A program made the position numbers and the translations under genes. This document shows positions 24,301-38,055 of a DNA stretch of 64,000 bases, piece by piece (position 1 is the stretch's first letter; each line of letters starts with the position of its first letter). This stretch comes from Struthio camelus (lineage: Eukaryota > Chordata > Aves > Struthioniformes > Struthionidae). Below the pieces are notes generated by a model. That model searched no databases. It was not told the DNA's origin and saw nothing but the letters and a program-made list of their open reading frames with translations. Location of the stretch: positions 7,243,906-7,307,905 of the forward strand of contig NC_090968.1 in assembly GCF_040807025.1 (NCBI RefSeq). The letters run 5' to 3'.

Positions 24301-27300
24301 CTCGTGCTCATTCGCAGAGCCCGTGCGAACGTGTATGGCCCCAGCTGGGCCCACGCGCTACCACCCGGGCGGGTTTTCCCAGGTCCATTGGGTTTCCTTG
24401 ACATAAGTGGAAGGAAGGTCTGTTGTCGGATCCAGGTAGGTCTGGTCCAAAGTCTGTCAGAGTCTTTCCTCTGGCTTCAGTGCGCTTCAGGGCAGTGGTT
24501 GGGAGAATAAAGAACTGGGTGAGGCCAAAATGCACCATTCTGCCTTTTCCATGGGGCTGGCATGTTGCATTACAGAACTAGAGTTATTCTTTAATTCCGA
24601 GCTGTAACTGCACAATCAAGCTCTCCAGTGCAATAATTCCAAAACCTTTCTTGATTCCTGTATTAAATAAAGTACATTTACAGAGTATATGAATTCCAGA
24701 CTCAGTCTGGGGCTCCAGGGACCCATATTCCTCTCCTGGAACTTGTATATCCGGCCCTAGGATGAAAACCCCCTAAGCTCAGAGCATAACAAGTATTTCT
24801 TGTATTTTTTCTGTCTCTGTCACATCGGGCATGTAGTATATACTTAGGCTGATAAACAGCATCTGGTTAGAGTCAGGTAAGGACCACTCTGGGGAATAAG
24901 TCTGTGGTCAGCTGCCAACCTTTTTCTCCCTCCTTAATGTGCTTTTGCAGATGGATGAAAACTGCAGCCGGTCAAGGTTATGGTTTTAGATAGTGCTGGG
25001 GAAAGGGAGGGAGAAGGTTGTGTTAAGTTGTTCTCCTATCAGCTCAGCCCTGCTGCCAGGGCTTTTGCTTAATGAAAGGCACATGCACAATTGCATCATC
25101 TCATCTCTAAGCAAGGGTATTTTAAGGGAACTCCATCAGCCAAATAGCTCTGCAGAGCAGGGGCCTTGCAAGGACTCACTGTCCACAAACAGGAAACTGG
25201 AGGCAGCTCGGCGTGCAGAGCCCCGCTAACCTCGGAGCGTGGTCCTCCCTGACAGGTAAAATACCTTTCGTTCCAGAGCGCGAGGCCAAATCCCACAGCA
25301 ACGGGAGCAAGATGGCAACAGCAGGGACAGGTCTTTGCAAGAAACCACACTCTTCCCCCGTCCGAGCACCTCACTGGCTGCTTCCCGCCCCGCGCACGTC
25401 TGTTCTTGGTGCGTCTGCTATTGGATTTGTTGGAGGCAGTGGGTGCATGGCCATGGGTGTGTGGCATAGCCCGAGAAGGATGCGAACTTTCGGACGACGA
25501 GAACCCGAGCTGCAGGCTGAGCTTAGAGAACGCATTGAGAAACATTTGTGACTTTGGTGCAAGAAAAAAGCCCCTGTCGGGGGCTCGGGCCTGCAGCTCT
25601 GCTCTGAAGCTGGTGCGAAAGGCCAGGTGGATGTTGCGGTGTCGGTAAGGATGGGTGCTGGGACGGGCTCCCGGCGTTTCCTTCCCTGGATCCTTCAAGT
25701 AGCAGGGGAGCGAGGTGTGCTGCCCAATTCATTTTCATCGGAAACCTGAAACTCCCTTTGGCCCACACTCACCTTGTGGGATATTTTTGAGCTTGCTGCT
25801 GAATTCTGGTGAATTGTCCAAATTTGTATTTCTTACAAGCACTTTTTTTCTGTGAAAGGAGGAGGAAATTCTTGCATGAAAATGGAAACACACCCTTTTT
25901 GCCAAGCTATTACTATTGCTTCCTATGGAAACCAAGAGAACCCTGCCTTTACTCTGTGTTTCTGCACCGAACTTCCAAGTTTATTTTTATGCCCAGATTT
26001 GGCAAAGCATGTAAGCCTAAGCGTAGTGTTATGCATGAGCTGAAGTCTGTCCCTGTGCAAAGGTGTACTTAAAACACCTTAAAGCGGACACAAACATGTG
26101 CCCCAGCAAACACACCCTCGCACTAGATTTGTTCCTTACTGCGTAGACTTTCTTTTTTTGTCCTTGCCAAGTCATCATTTGCCTTAATTAATTTCGTTCA
26201 GAGAGCCTGGGAGTGCACTGGTGGTTTCAAGCCTCTGGAATAGCCAGGGAAACCAATTTAATTAGAGCAAGTGAGCCAAAGTTACTTAAGCGATTTGTAA
26301 TAAGTTCCAGGTTCTCCCACACCAAAGGGGTTTCAGCCGAGGATAGAAACTTCCTGAGCATGTTCTACAGGGCTGCAAGGAAGAAGTGGAAGCCGCATAG
26401 CCCGGGACTTTCAAAGCTAGGTCGGATGAATGTTTGCATTTGGACAACAGGGAGCAGCCCTGCACAGGAATTAAGCAGATGGTGTCACAGGTTTTGCATC
26501 GCTGATGACAGGGCTCAGTTTTTGGGTGCAGCCGGGTGTTGTTACCCCTGTCTCTGTGACCCACGAGAGCATCGTGTAAACGCACTGCTTTCCTCTCCCC
26601 AAGGCCAGAGCCCTGCGAGGGAAGGGCAGGAGGGTACCACGTCCTTCTCCCGCACTGCAGAGGATTCCCAAAGCATGGGGACCCTTGGCTGTCTACTAAC
26701 ACCAGTTATGGCCTGTCCTCCACAGCAGTGTATGCTCTCAGCTGCACACATTTATGTTGCTAAAACTTGGGGGTAAAAATGCCGTTTTCCCTTTTTTCTC
26801 ACTGCTGGGAATTTGGTGCGTGCGTGTGTAAATCTGTGCATGTTTCTGAATTTTGCAGGCAGGCTGATGGGCAGGTTGCGCTCGGCTGCCCGGTCGTGGC
26901 TCGTTCCTGTTGCCCTCGCTGGAGGTAAGAGCTGCCATGTCTCAGCGGCGGATGATCCCTTGAGCCGCGGGTACATCCTGCGCCACTTCGGTTAAGTCGA
27001 GTTAATTCAGTGACGACTTGTCAGGTAGGCTGCAGTGCCGTCCCAGATGGGCTGCGTTAGCCGTGCAAAGTGGCTGCGATATCCGGCGCAGGCACAACCG
27101 CTGCGAGACCAGATGACTATTCCCAGGGCTCTGCTTCGTCTCCCCTTCCCGCCGCTCCCGAGGCTCCGCTCGTCGCAGGAGACCCTGGCGAGGACCGCTG
27201 GCCTGGCAGCCTGGGCCACCGGCTCGTCCGCTCTGGCTCCCCAGCGAGGAGGACGGCGAGGGCACGCACCTCCCTGCTGCAGCATCTCCACCCGTCCAGC

Positions 27301-30300
27301 TGCGAAGAGACGCCGACAGCCCCACTCGCCCTGGGCTGCCGTCTGCTGTCGCAGCAAAGCTGCCCGACGCCCCGTGGCCAGATCCCCTCCGGGGAAACGT
27401 GGGCGCTTCCTCCACCAGGCTGCTTTTTGGAGCTTCCCCCGTGTGCGCTGGCAGCTCCTCCTTGGGGAAGGAAGAGGAGGAACACAGCCCAGGAAAGCTC
27501 CTTGTTCTGCCCGGCTTTTTCTCCAGCTGCAAGGGGAAAGCAGAGGATTCCCGCAGGGTAGCTGCAGACCTGGGATCAGCAAGATGGCTTTGCCCCTCCT
27601 AAAGGGTGGCTTTAAGGACGCATTTGGCCTCCCTGCTAAAACTGTGCCAATAACGCGTCCCACTGCAATGGCATGTTTGTCCCCGTGGCGCCTCTCGGGG
27701 GACAGAGCCTGGCCAGGCAGCAGCACCGGCCTCAGTCCCGGTGTCCCAAGGGCCCGGCAGGCCAGCGCAGCCCGCTGGGAGCGCTCCGCGGAGCTGGCGC
27801 CGCGGGGTGGCAGCTGGCGGTGGCGTTGGGCAGCCGCGGCAGATCGCTGTGTCCTGCAGCGGAGAGAAGCCCTGGTGCTTTCTGGGGCCAGCTGTGAGCT
27901 GCTGCATTTTCATTTTTGATTGCAATGTACCTATCTCATTTTATACTGTTGCGGAAGGAGCAGCTGGACTTCACACGTTTTGGTAGTGCATGCTAAAGAC
28001 TTTTTATCGCCCCTGCACGGACTCACAGCCACGTGCCAGCAGGACAGTTCTGCCAGGCCCGTGCCTCCTCCCTGGAAAGAGTGTGATCCCGCAGGACCCT
28101 GCTCTCCTCGAACTTGCTGGGGAACCACCTGAAGGACAGGTTCCTGCAAGGGCTTCTCTTGGCATGGAAGGCTGGAACGGAGCCTAAATTAAACCCACGT
28201 AAAAAGCAACTTAATTATTGGGGAATAAAGATCCCATTATTCCCTCTGCCCTGAAGCAAGAAAAAGGAAATTCTCTCGTTTCCTTCCTACATTCAAATGA
28301 GAGTGGGAGAGATTTACACAGCCGGCACGCCTGGCACAGGAGCAAGGGCAGCAGCACCCGGCGCAGGGCCGTGCGGAGGGGCAGCTATCTGGGCGCTGGG
28401 CACGCTGGCGGCACCGAGCCTGGCACCGGATGCTACCGCCACCTGCGCGTCCCGAGGAGAGGAAGGTGCTGCCTGCGCAACGCTCCTCCCCTGCAGGTAT
28501 TTCCAGGGCTAGACCGTGCCTGCGCGGACGACGCGAGGGTCGCGCTGCGCTGACGCTGCCCAGGAGCGCCCGTCACGTCGCGTCCGCGGGAGCCACGTGC
28601 ACGAGCCCCGGCCGCGAGCGGAGGGGGATCCGGCTCTGCCTGCCGAAGACGCAGCCCTGCGCAGCCGGCAGAGCGCCGGCCAGCCCCAGCGGCCTGCGCC
28701 TCCCTGCGGGCGCCGTTAACGCGGGGGTGCTCGTTCCACCGGAGCGAAGGCTCCCGTCCCGCCAAACGCAGCCCGCGCCCTCCCGGCGCAGCCCCCAGCC
28801 CTGCCGCAGGCCTCGGGAGCAGGCGCGCACCTGGGCGAAAACAACCGCTCGCCGGGTGAAACTGGTGCTCTGGAGGGAAAAACAGCTGAAACCACACTTC
28901 TCTGGCAGCACAACAGTTGGGTCTTAAACAAGACATTTTAAATTTACGTTGCAAGCCAGAAAAGTTGTAATTTGAATATATGGCATGGCACATTCCTCAG
29001 AAATTGATCATAAAGCTCTATTAAAACACAGGCAGGGCTTGAGTAAAGTAAATATTTTTGCTTCCAGAGAAGTGAAAGGTCTGGCCAGCGACTCATTTTA
29101 TAATATTTTTAGCAGGTGATTCATCGAAGAGGGGGGAGAAAAAAAAATAACCAGGGCAGCTGAATCCAGCAATGGCTCTTTGTATGGCCGGTGCTATCGC
29201 GTCCAAGCGCGCTGGTAGCTGACTGCGCGGGAGCTCCCTGGCCGAAGGCGCCTTCTCCTCGGCCGCGGCCCGGCTCCACTGAAGCCCTGAAGTTTCACGC
29301 AGGTCATCTTGAGCCATCTCGCAAGCCGCTGCATTCGGCAAAACAGGAAAGGCCTGTGGTCGTGGCTCCTCCGCAGAGCCGGGCGCCTCTGCCTGGCTCG
29401 GGGACGGGGTTGTTTTCCGCTCGAGCAAGTGTCAAGGTTGCATGGCGCTCCCGCATCCCAGCTGGAGCGCATCGGTCACCGAGCCGCGTGGCAAAGTCCT
29501 CCCGGTGGTGAGAGGTGGCTCCAGGAGGCTGGAAATCACAGTCCTGGCTCCCTCCCAGAGCTGGAAAGAGGACGCAGCAAGATCCGCAGGGACAAAAGTC
29601 CCTTTGGAGGGGTTATTTGCCTAGGAAAACCTCAGGAACTGTGGGATAGGATGGGGTTTCGTGACCAAGTTCCACTCACCACATTGCTGTGGTTTTGAAA
29701 TGAAAAACACAAACCTTTTGGCCTTTCCTACCTCCGGCTCCTACAGGCAGAAGAGATTTTTCTTTTCCTCCCCAGCTTGCTGCAGATCTCAGCCCCCGGA
29801 CAGATGGGCACTTTCTACTTACTCACATCCTTATTGTGCAGCCAAGGTGAGGATGGAGACGGGAACTGGGGAAAGTCTGTGCGAAAGGAGCCTCTCCGCA
29901 GCCCGTACAATACCGTTGCGTTCTGCGTTACGTGTGTGTGCAGCCCAGACCGGAAAGCCGACGGGACGTTGCACGCCCAGCAAAGCTGGCAGCTCTCATG
30001 CCTACGTCGGCAGCACTGATGCGCAGTTGTGCACCTCCCGGGCACGTGGAGCGAGGTGCGGGTGCACCTGCACCCCACGCCCCGAACACCACCAGGGGCT
30101 TTCCAAGCTAGCGGGCCGGGAGCAGCAGTTGATGACCTCCGACATCTCCAGTGCTTGCAGCCAAATGTAAAGAGTGGTCTTTAAACTAGCTGCGTGCGAT
30201 GCACGGGACACCTGCTCCTGGCTATAAAAATGGATTAGCTCCGTTGCATCTGGAGCCCATCCAGCTGCTGCGCCTTCTCCAGGATACCATTTGGCATGCA

Positions 30301-32796
30301 GGACCCACAGCCTGCAAGCATAAAGAAGGGAAGCGAGGGGACAAGATGCTGAGTTAAAAGGAGAGTCTGGAAGCTGTGATCCTCTTTCAGTGGAGAATCA
30401 GAGAGCTCTGAGCAGTCACAGATGCAGCGCTGTCACCGCGCACTGGGTCCTGGTTTCCCGTCCGCCCCTCGCGATGCCGTTTCCATTGTTCTTTGTACTG
30501 GAGTCTGGTCCCAACATGCTCCCAGCTGGCCGGGGGCTCAGCTTGGATGCGAGCTCCAGAGCAGCAGATACTAACTCATTGTGTTCTGAGCGCTGGAAGG
30601 ACTCCATGGCCCAACGCAAATTAAGTGGTGATATACTAAAAAATAAAATAGCCCTTCTCCTTAATGGAGTACCGAGGATGCTTAGCGCGGGAGGCCCTGC
30701 CTTTAGCGCTGCCGTGAGAACTGCAGGCTCCTGCTCTCCCTGCCCTTTGCTGTAACTCAGCAGAGGAGCAGAGGAAAGGACCTGGAAAGCCAGGCTGAGC
30801 ATCGGGGTTGGCGGAGGGGGTGGCTGAGCACTTCCACTCGACCCCTAGATCTGCCCAATAAAACCACGCTCCCTGCTCTTCCAGGGAGAAGGCCTTGTCT
30901 TTTCCCATCTCTCTTCTTCAACAGTATCCAGAAATACTCCAAAACAAGAGTTCTGTATGTTTTCCCCATTCACCTGGAAAATCTTGGTCCCCTGCTAGAC
31001 AGCTGCCCATATTGCAGCCCTGCCTGAGTCATGAACCACACATGGAGTTTTATTATGCCCTGAATACCAATTCTCTCAGGTACTCCTGGAGCAATCTTTA
31101 CCCCAAATGATGCAATAAGGGAATTGGACCTAAGCTGAGACTGTATTGGGGTGATTGCTATAAATCTGCTTTTATTATAAGTTTTCTAGTCACAGTGCCC
31201 CACAGTGCTCAGTGCTCTGGTTTTGACTGACACGCTGTCCGATCCTTGCAGTTCTTGCCAGGCCAAACGCTTGGGACCAGCTCTGGGAAAACAACCAGGC
31301 AGGTCAGGGCTGCAGCAGGATAATCATGTTTCTGACGGATTTGCTAGGTTCGGGGAAGCCCTGAGAGTTGCATCGATCCGCAGCACGCTGTACTGAAGGT
31401 AGGATGCTGACATGCGCTCGCTTGTGGAGCAACCTGTTAAACAGCTGAGGAACACGAGACCGAGAAAGGAAAGGAAGGAAGACAGGTTTAGACAACCCGA
31501 ACTGCTCGGAGCGCAGGCCCCCGGAGGGGCCGCTCTGAGCCCGCCGGGGTGAAGATGAGGCACAGAGTTGCTCTCCAGATGAGGAGCCATGGCAGGAGTC
31601 TGAGCTCGCTGACGGAGATGTGGCGAGGGCGATGCAAAAGGGGTCAATTAAGCTACCAACACACAGCCTCGCAGGGCAAATTAAGTGCCAATTTTCTGCG
31701 CTGCTGAAGAGGTAAAGAATGAAAATGATAAATAACAGGAAGTTTCAGCCAAGAAGAAAGAACAAGTTGGGAGACGGGAGTTCATGGCTGGACTCGGGCC
31801 AGCGACGAGACAAACGCGCGCACGCCACTGCCCTCTGCCAAAGGGAGCTGGAGGGGGCTCGTCCAGCCGCGGGCGCGCTCCTCTCCCACAGCCAGCCCCG
31901 GGGACGCCGGCGGTCGGCCGGCACGGCGCGGGTTGCTGCACGGCGCTTGCAGCCCGCAGTGAAAGCCTGGCGGGACCCAAGTGTGCCGGAGCACACTTTC
32001 GGGCCGGGCCGCTCCGCACGTCTGCTCTCGGCACGGTTTATCCCGTGGGCATGCATGTCTGCATGGGGCATGCTGGCATTTTGCTGCTGACTCACTGGAA
32101 AAGTAAACATTTCCAGCTGGACAAAGTAGGACAAAAAGGCCCTCAAAGCTGTCTGGGCAGGTCCCGCGCCCCAGCAGCGAGCTGGCAGCGCGCTCGCCTG
32201 CCGGAGCGGGGCCCTTATGGCTCCGGCCGGGGCGCCGTGGGCGCGGAGCAGCCCCCAGCACTGCCCCGAGGAGGGATGCTCCCTGCCTGCCTGAGCTGTT
32301 TCTCTCCCTCTCCTTCGGGAAGCAACGTCTCCCATCCCCTTGCGAAGGCGCTGGGAGAGGAAATGGCTGCTCGGAGCAGCCGGTGGCTCATTTCTGCTCC
32401 TCGCGCTCCCTCTGCAGGGAGCGGGCCGACGGCAGGGCCTGGGGGAGGCGCGAGCCGGCCTCGCGGCACCTCCGTCCAGCACACCCTGCTCGGCGCCCGC
32501 GCCGCTGGCCCGCGCCGCTGGCATGAACACTTTGGGGTGAAGCCAAATGGCTTGATTAAGTGGAAGTGCTTGGGCAAAGTCCTTCCTCCTCCCGAGCCCT
32601 GTGCGCAGGGCTGAGCCCCGTCCCCTGTGATTCACCGGGGCCATAGCTCAGGCTCGTGCAAATCTGGGGGCTGGCGGTGCCTTCCGGGAAACCGGGAGAA
32701 GGGAGGTTTGTCCCAGAGGAGAGAGGACATTGGCAGAGCCAGTCCCACAAACGGGGCAGCCCGGCGATACCGCTCAGAGCCCAGCACCCCTGTGCC
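21331..32796. other. Gene-free stretch of lower CpG content
   Basis: Composition drops to ordinary genomic levels, notably 21840-22720, which is CpG-poor and could be an old, unrecognised transposable element. TA/TG-rich simple sequence lies at 23420-23490 and 23785-23815. Smaller AT-rich patches are near 24540-24700, 26080-26330 and 28900-29120. No coding exon was recognised. Confidence 0.6.
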
Positions 32797-32976
32797 GGGA
32801 CGCGGAGCCGGTCGCGGGGACGTGCAGCTGGCTGCGGGGCTGTGCGTGCAGCCATGGGGATGAGCGTCCAGCTGTGGGGATCTGGATGCAGCCACGGGAA
32901 CGTGGATCCGGCCGAGGGGACACAGAGGCAGCTGCAGGGATGTGGATCTGGCCGCAGGGACGCGGGTGCAGCGGCG
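32797..32976. repeat. 20-bp tandem repeat, 9 degenerate copies
   Basis: Units beginning GGGAYGTGGATGCAGCCRCG recur at strict 20-bp spacing from 32797 to 32976 (one unit starts GGAAC). Copies are diverged but never change length. The repeat creates open frames on both strands that are not considered real. Confidence 0.88.
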
Positions 32977-35900
32977 GGGATGCTTTCCGGAGCGGTCGTG
33001 CTGCCACCGCATGGAGACGCGCGGGGAAGGCGGCAGCAGCCGTCTCGCGGCTCCGGCCGCGCGAAGCCCCGTCGCTGGTGGGGAGCCCCGAGCGGAACGA
33101 AAAGGCTCCGCGTGGAGCAAAGCGCCCCAGGCGCCTCAGGACGAAGCCTTTCCAGTTGCTTCGACCGTTTCTTTGTTAAATGGCAGTCAATTTCTAAGGG
33201 AAAAACGTTTTGAAATAAAAGATCAAACACCTCCTCTGTTCCAAAATGCAGCCTGGGCCGCGGAGCCGCAGTGCTGCCGCCCGCCCGCCACGGCCGCGGG
33301 ACGCCCCGGTTTGCAGCCCGGCCGGGCGGGGGCGGCCCCGCTCGGAGCCCCCGTGCCGGCTTGGCAGGAGCTCGGGCCACCTCTCCTGACGGCTCCCCCT
33401 CTCGGCTCCCGCAGCCCGGGGCCCGGCTCCCGCTCCCGCTCTAAGAGGAGAGTTTCCCTCCCCGCGAGAGGCCTGGCTGCCAAATTCCAGCCCAGAGCAC
33501 ATTTTTACGGCATGACACCAGCGGGGCCCCTGCAGGAGACGCGCGAGATCCCGGCGCTGGCCCGAGCGGCTCCCCCACCAGCCCCGCGGAGCCGCGCGTG
33601 CGGAGCTCGCCGAGCGCCCCCGCGCCGCCCAGCGCCTCTCCTCGCCTGGGGAAGGGCTTGCCAAATATTAGCAAACATCCTTTTCCTTTCACTCCGACTG
33701 CAGGGTTCCCGGAGATACCCTGACGCTGCCTGTCCCTCCCTACTACCGTCCGTCCCCTTCCTTCCTCCCTGCTCCTTTTCCAGGCGGCTGCTTGCGCAAG
33801 CTGCTTTCTAGGGAGCCCGCGGACAGGTAGCCGCGAGTGCCGGAGCCCGGGACGAGTCCGCGCTGGAAAGGTAGGAAGGAGAAGGCAGCCGGGGGCCGGG
33901 ACGCTCCCCAGGCACTTGCCTGCCTGCTTTTCCACCAGGCTGGAGGGAGGAAGAGGGCAGGCAGCAAGGCGAGCCCGACCCAGCCCGGCTTTCCCAGCCC
34001 CCAGCAGCCTCGGCCGAGCGCTGCCCTGCAGCACGTGGCAGCGGAGCAGCCGGCGGGGCCGGCGCGGCCCGCTGCAGCCGCGCTCCCGCAGCCGGGCAGC
34101 CCGCGGCGGGGGGGCTGGCGCCCGGGGCAGCCGGCTGCAAACAGCCCTTGGGATCCCCGGGCCGTCGAGGGCATCCGAGGCACCGGGTGAGCCAGGCAGG
34201 GTGCCGGATGGCGCGGAGCTGCTCCTCGGCGCCCAGCAGCTCCCCTGCGACGGCAAACCCGGGAACGACCTTCCAACAACGCGGTCTTCCGCCCCCGCGG
34301 AGCGGCCTCGGGCCGGGGCCCCTTCCCGGGCCGGAGCGGGCGCCTCCTGCGCGCCCCGGCACCTCCTGCGCGGCCCCGGCCGGCGGCGGGCGAGGTGCTC
34401 CCCAGCCCGGCCCGGCCCTGCGGCAGGTTTGGAGCCGGTGGCGTGGGATGGGATGGGAGGTTCCACGGAGGCATTTAAACAGGAGCCCATGTGACGGACC
34501 CGGCTCTTAGTCACAGTCCCCGGAAACAGACCCAAAGCGCTGCCCCGGGGCAGCAGCGAGGGCTTGGCCTGCCTGCTCCCAGCTTTCCGTGCAATTAGCA
34601 CACGGCTAATTATTACCACCTGCCTCCTCGCAGAGGGCTGTCACCCCACCGGCCGGCGCGGGACGGGCGCGAGGCTGCGGCTGGAAGCCCCCCCGAGCCG
34701 CCCGGCCCCCGGCCGCTGCCCTACCAGTGAGTATGTCCCGGCTCCGGGCGCTGGGCACGCCGGGTGCTTGGCGGCGCGGCCTCGCCGCCACGTGCCTGCC
34801 GCGTTCCCGCGCCACGGCGCTCGCCCGCCTTGCCGCCTCGGGGCAACGGCTTCCTCGGCGGAGCTCCCGGGCGTGCGTTGCACGGCCGCGCGCGCCGGCT
34901 GCGGCGCGGGGCGTCTCGGCAGCGAACCCGTCCGGCGTGGCCCTGCTCGCCCCCGGGCCGCCCCGCCGGAGCAGGGCTGCGCCGCGCCGCGGCTCCTCCT
35001 GCCCTCCGGCGGGATTTTGTCACTGCTCGGCGTCCCGGGTTGCAGCTTGCCGGCACCGACGTCGACCCCTCGCTGCTGCCCCCAGGGACTGGCAAAGCTT
35101 AACGAAGCTTTGGCCAATGTTTGCCAAGCTGAGCGAGCTGTGGGAAGACACTGCGCCGCGGAGACTCCTGGTGCTTGGAAAGCAGTTTTCTCTCCTAGGG
35201 TGCTACGTGATTGTCGTCTAGTTTCGGCGCCTCCCCGCTCCCGGTTTTCCCTGACAGCGCCTGCCCGGAAAGCCTGCAGTTTCCCAACGGTCTGCGGTTG
35301 TTCGTGGCGGGCAGGGAGGGCCCCTCGCCGGGGAGCGCCGTGTCTGCAGCCGCAGCCGAGGCGGCCGCCCAGCGCCGAGCTCGGGCGCGCGCGGAGCCGC
35401 GTCCCCTCCGCCGGCCGCCGGCCCTTCCCAGCCTCGCCACCCTCGTCTGCTGCCGCTGGCTCGGTGCTGCGGTCTTGGGTCCCTCTCCCGGCGCTGGGGC
35501 TGGGGCTGCCTGGGGGGGTCGAGCCCGCTGGCAGGCCGGGGGATCCCCTCTTTCAGCTCAGATCCCTGCGCAGATAGGATGGGATTCTCGGGAAATATTG
35601 GATTCCTGCAGCTTGGCAGAGCTCCTCGGCTCAGCGCGGCCTCTTGAAAGCCGTTTCTGAGATGCAGCATCCCGGCTGCGTGGGGCGTGCAGGTGCCAAA
35701 AGCCATCTTCCGTCTGCTTGGGGAGGCGAGGGGAGCCCTGAGCGCGATCGGGTCTGCCAACTGCCGCCCTTCAGCATCTGCAGGCACGCCGGGAGGGTCC
35801 CCTAGGCAGGGGAGAGCAGCACTTTTAAATGCACCACACGCAAACAGCTGTAGGAAGTTGTTTTGAAACCAAAGGCACCAAAATTAAAGCCCCTTCTTGG

Positions 35901-37549
35901 CCGAGCCCTCGGGAAGGCTGCCCGTGCCAAAGCCCTGCCCCGCGCGTTCCCGGTGCCGTGCAAGGGGCGTCGCGGCCGCGCTCCTGCCGGCTGGGCAGCC
36001 CCTTCCCTCCCGCGGCCCCTGCTCCCCAGTGAGAGCGCGGTCAAGCCGAGCGGGAAATTCTGGTTTTGCCCAAGGAAGACTTTTTTTTTTTGGAGGAAGG
36101 TGAAAGCTTTCAAAGATGCTGATGCTTCTGTTGCCAAAAAATAATCTGACCTAAGCCAGATTACCAGCTTACCAGAACCTCACCTTGGAAAAAAAAAATT
36201 AATATTTCAGTTTTCAGTTTCTCAAAAATAAAAAGCCCCAAACGCTATCAAAATTTGATACATTCTTTCAGGCACTTTAATTAAAATAAATTCAACCAGA
36301 ACATTCCCTTAGCAGAGCACCTCTGTGCTTTTAAATCACTGCATTAAATCGTCCCCCAGCAAGGACACTGCAGTGGGGTCTCACTGCTTTCTGACATTGA
36401 GGCTTGCTATTTATCTGACTTTCCCTTCAAGGGATGATTTCAGAAGAGGCTATTTTAAGGGGAAAGACAGCATCGGTGGAAGCATCTGCTTTATCGGGAC
36501 GCCTTGACTGAGTTTTGGAGTGCCCCAGAGCCCGTTTTGCTGGTTGCGTGCGCGGTGCGAGGGGGTGCGCAGGCAGCAGGGGTCTGGGGTGGCCGCTGCT
36601 ATGTTAAAAAGTTCAGCTCTGGTAAGCAATGCCAGCGCGCGGCGCTGAGCACCCTCGTCTCAGCGCTGGAGTATATTTGCATAGTATGGGATGAGGTTAG
36701 TGCTCAAACTTGCTGGGTGAAAAAAGGGAGGAAAAGAGATGGAGTAGGTGCAACAGAGCAGATGCAAATGTGCTGGGGGTGTCACTACGCTTTGGCTGCT
36801 GGTTCTCTGATGTCAGGCTGTGCGTTGACCTGTTACTAACAACATGGCCGCAAAGTTGCTTCCAGGCACACAGACAATCACGTCCCCTGCAGCGGGACAC
36901 CGCTCCGGTGCCCTTGCTGCTGGAGTCGTAGCTTCAGCATCGCGCTTGTGCCTTGGGGAGAGCTGCAGTGATGCCCAGTGGGTGACTGGGCAGATGCCAC
37001 GGTGATGGGCACCAGAAGCAACACCGGGGGCCATGCTGGTGGCTGGAGATTTTGGCATTGCTGCCCTGTGGTCACTGCTGATTTGTGTCAGCTTGGAGCA
37101 CGGCCCGGAGAGGCCATGGGGAGCCAAGGACAGAGCATAAGGGTAGTGTGAGGGTTGTGACTGAACGCAGACAGTAAAACAGCATGTCTGTAGTGTTTAG
37201 CTTCGCATAGTAGTGTTAAGGTCCATAAACTAGGATGCAGCTATCATTACGCGCATATGTGGCTGCTATTTTAACCTCAAAGGCACATGCAGATTGTAAT
37301 TTATCATGGCTAATATGAAGGGAAGAGGGTAGTGCTGAAATTCGGTGGATCGCTGCCCGGCGAGCCCTGCATACCGAGCAGAACAGGTCATGCTGCCTTG
37401 AAGCAAACCAGGGGGCTTGACGGTCTGTTCCCAAATGGTGCTGTGTCGGACTCCTGCCCCATGCCAGTGCCCTGCTGAGGCATCCCCGTGTCCGGCCCCG
37501 CGGCGCAGCGCAGGGTCCTGCCCGGCTGCACTGGGTCCCTGCGCCAGTG
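32977..37549. other. CpG-dense block (about 33.2-36.0 kb) and AT-rich patch, no gene recognised
   Basis: 33250-36050 is as CpG-dense as the two TACC1 promoters and could hold another start site, but no conserved first exon is visible. 36110-36310 is AT-rich with CAAAATTTGATAC and TTTAATTAAAATAAATT. Confidence 0.55.
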
Positions 37550-38055
37550 TCCTGGCTCCTAGCCCCATGGCATGGGGTCCCAGCCCTAGTGCACTGGGTC
37601 CCTGTCATAGTGATCTGGGTCCCAGCCCCATAGCATGGGGTGTCTGCATAATGCAGGAGGTCCCAGCCCCACAGCACAGGGTCCCTGCATAGTGCAGAGG
37701 TCCCTGTCATTTCGAGCCGGGTCCCAGCCCCACGGCATGACATCTAGCACAGGGGGTCCCAGCTCTATTGCACGGGTCCTAGCCCTAGTGCAGGGGTCTC
37801 AGCCCCATGGCATGGGGTCCCAGCCCTAGTGCAGGGGATCTCAGCCCCAATGCAGGGGGTCCTAGTCCCATGGCATGGGGTCCTAGCCCCACTGCAGGGG
37901 GTCCCAGTCCCACAGCATAGGGTCCCAGCCCCACTGCAGGGGATCCTAGCCCCAATGCAGGAGGTCCCAGTCCCATGGCATGGGGTCCCAGCCCTGGTGC
38001 AGAGGGTCCCAGCCCCAGCTCAGGAGGTCCCAGCCCCAGTGCAGGGGTTCCCAGC
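37550..38055. repeat. About 21-bp degenerate tandem repeat upstream of TACC1 exon 1a
   Basis: Variants of GGTCCCAGCCCCACTGCAGGG recur roughly 24 times with unit length 20-22 bp. Alternating versions contain CATGGCATGGGG or AGTGCAGGGG, suggesting a higher-order two-unit repeat. It ends abruptly at the CpG-island promoter of exon 1a. Confidence 0.9.
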
